A stretch of 34,716 bases of DNA, taken from contig NZ_JAENRR010000050.1 in NCBI RefSeq assembly GCF_016612505.1, forward strand, positions 1 through 34,716, written 5' to 3'. The notes under the pieces are model-generated. The model had not been told where the DNA came from. It did not search any database and saw only the letters and a program-made list of their open reading frames with translations. Shown here piece after piece: positions 34,549 to 34,716 of this stretch; the stretch's first letter is position 1; each line of letters begins with the position of its first letter. Position numbers and translations under genes: made by a program. This stretch comes from Carboxylicivirga marina. Its GTDB lineage: Bacteria; Bacteroidota; Bacteroidia; Bacteroidales; Marinilabiliaceae.

Positions 34549-34716
34549 ATACGTGGTTATTGTCGGCCACTAACAGTCTAATCCTAAGAATATAAAATCA
34601 TAGGGATGCAAAAAATACTTCTTCTTTGCGGCCTTTGGCGTATAGGCCTCCGCAATGACGTATAGTTTGTTATGATAAAACTTTGAAGTTTTGTATCCAT
34701 ATTTTCAATAAAAAGG
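34549..34716. repeat. right-edge intergenic with REP-like palindrome
   Basis: No gene seen. TTGCGG (34626-34631) and CCGCAA (34650-34655) form a stem with inner GCC/GGC and AGGCCT pairs, and CGTATAG is directly repeated (34639-34645 and 34659-34665). This GC-rich block in AT-rich DNA looks like a dispersed repetitive palindrome. Confidence 0.5.

Noticed and set aside
1-34716. CRISPR array, tRNA, rRNA or riboswitch
   Set aside because: No regularly spaced repeats, cloverleaf with conserved T-loop, or known riboswitch core was noticed. A covariance-model scan would be decisive.

Overview
The window comes from a moderately AT-rich member of the Bacteroidota, most likely a free-living or marine Bacteroidales/Marinilabiliales-like or flavobacterium-like relative. 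Evidence: a SusC/SusD pair with an ECF sigma factor and FecR anti-sigma, a GldB-type gliding lipoprotein, a PorT-type small outer-membrane barrel, DUF1573 and TlpA/DUF4369 lipoproteins, and upstream regions with the Bacteroidota -7 element TAnnTTTG instead of an E. coli-type -10. The order was not assigned by any search.

Layout. Positions 1-2161 hold a secreted DUF3604 protein with its terminator. Positions 2162-2671 are a gene-poor stretch with frameshifted coding-like remnants on the minus strand. Then come ftsY and rimO, separated by a hairpin-rich spacer. A minus-strand cluster follows: 5-formyl-THF cyclo-ligase, a nitrilase-type amidase and gldB. It is divergent from a small outer-membrane barrel gene and glutamine-dependent nadE. 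Next are a Crp/Fnr-type regulator (plus) and a 55-residue 2[4Fe-4S] ferredoxin (minus) converging on one strong terminator, then an M20 amidohydrolase and a GH20 hexosaminidase with a PA14-like tail (both minus), divergent from a CDF zinc/cation exporter. A housekeeping run on plus covers a two-domain DUF1573 protein, meaB, two tandem DUF4369-TlpA thioredoxin lipoproteins and lpdA. A membrane histidine kinase lies on minus.

The right third (24234-34548) is one plus-strand block: an unusual Na+:alanine-type symporter with a ~115-residue insertion, an ECF sigma factor 8 bases later, FecR, a SusC with an N-terminal signalling (STN) domain, SusD, a unique lipoprotein, and a lysine exporter LysO split into two genes. 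The sigma/FecR/STN-SusC set is the classic trans-envelope signalling circuit: substrate at the outer-membrane transporter signals through FecR to the sigma factor. The locus has no glycosidase, sulfatase or peptidase, and its flanking genes are amino-acid carriers. I infer that it may handle an amino-acid or peptide-like nutrient rather than a polysaccharide. This is the most interesting part of the window.

No tRNA, rRNA, CRISPR array, intact insertion sequence or phage gene was seen. Promoter and hairpin calls were made by eye.
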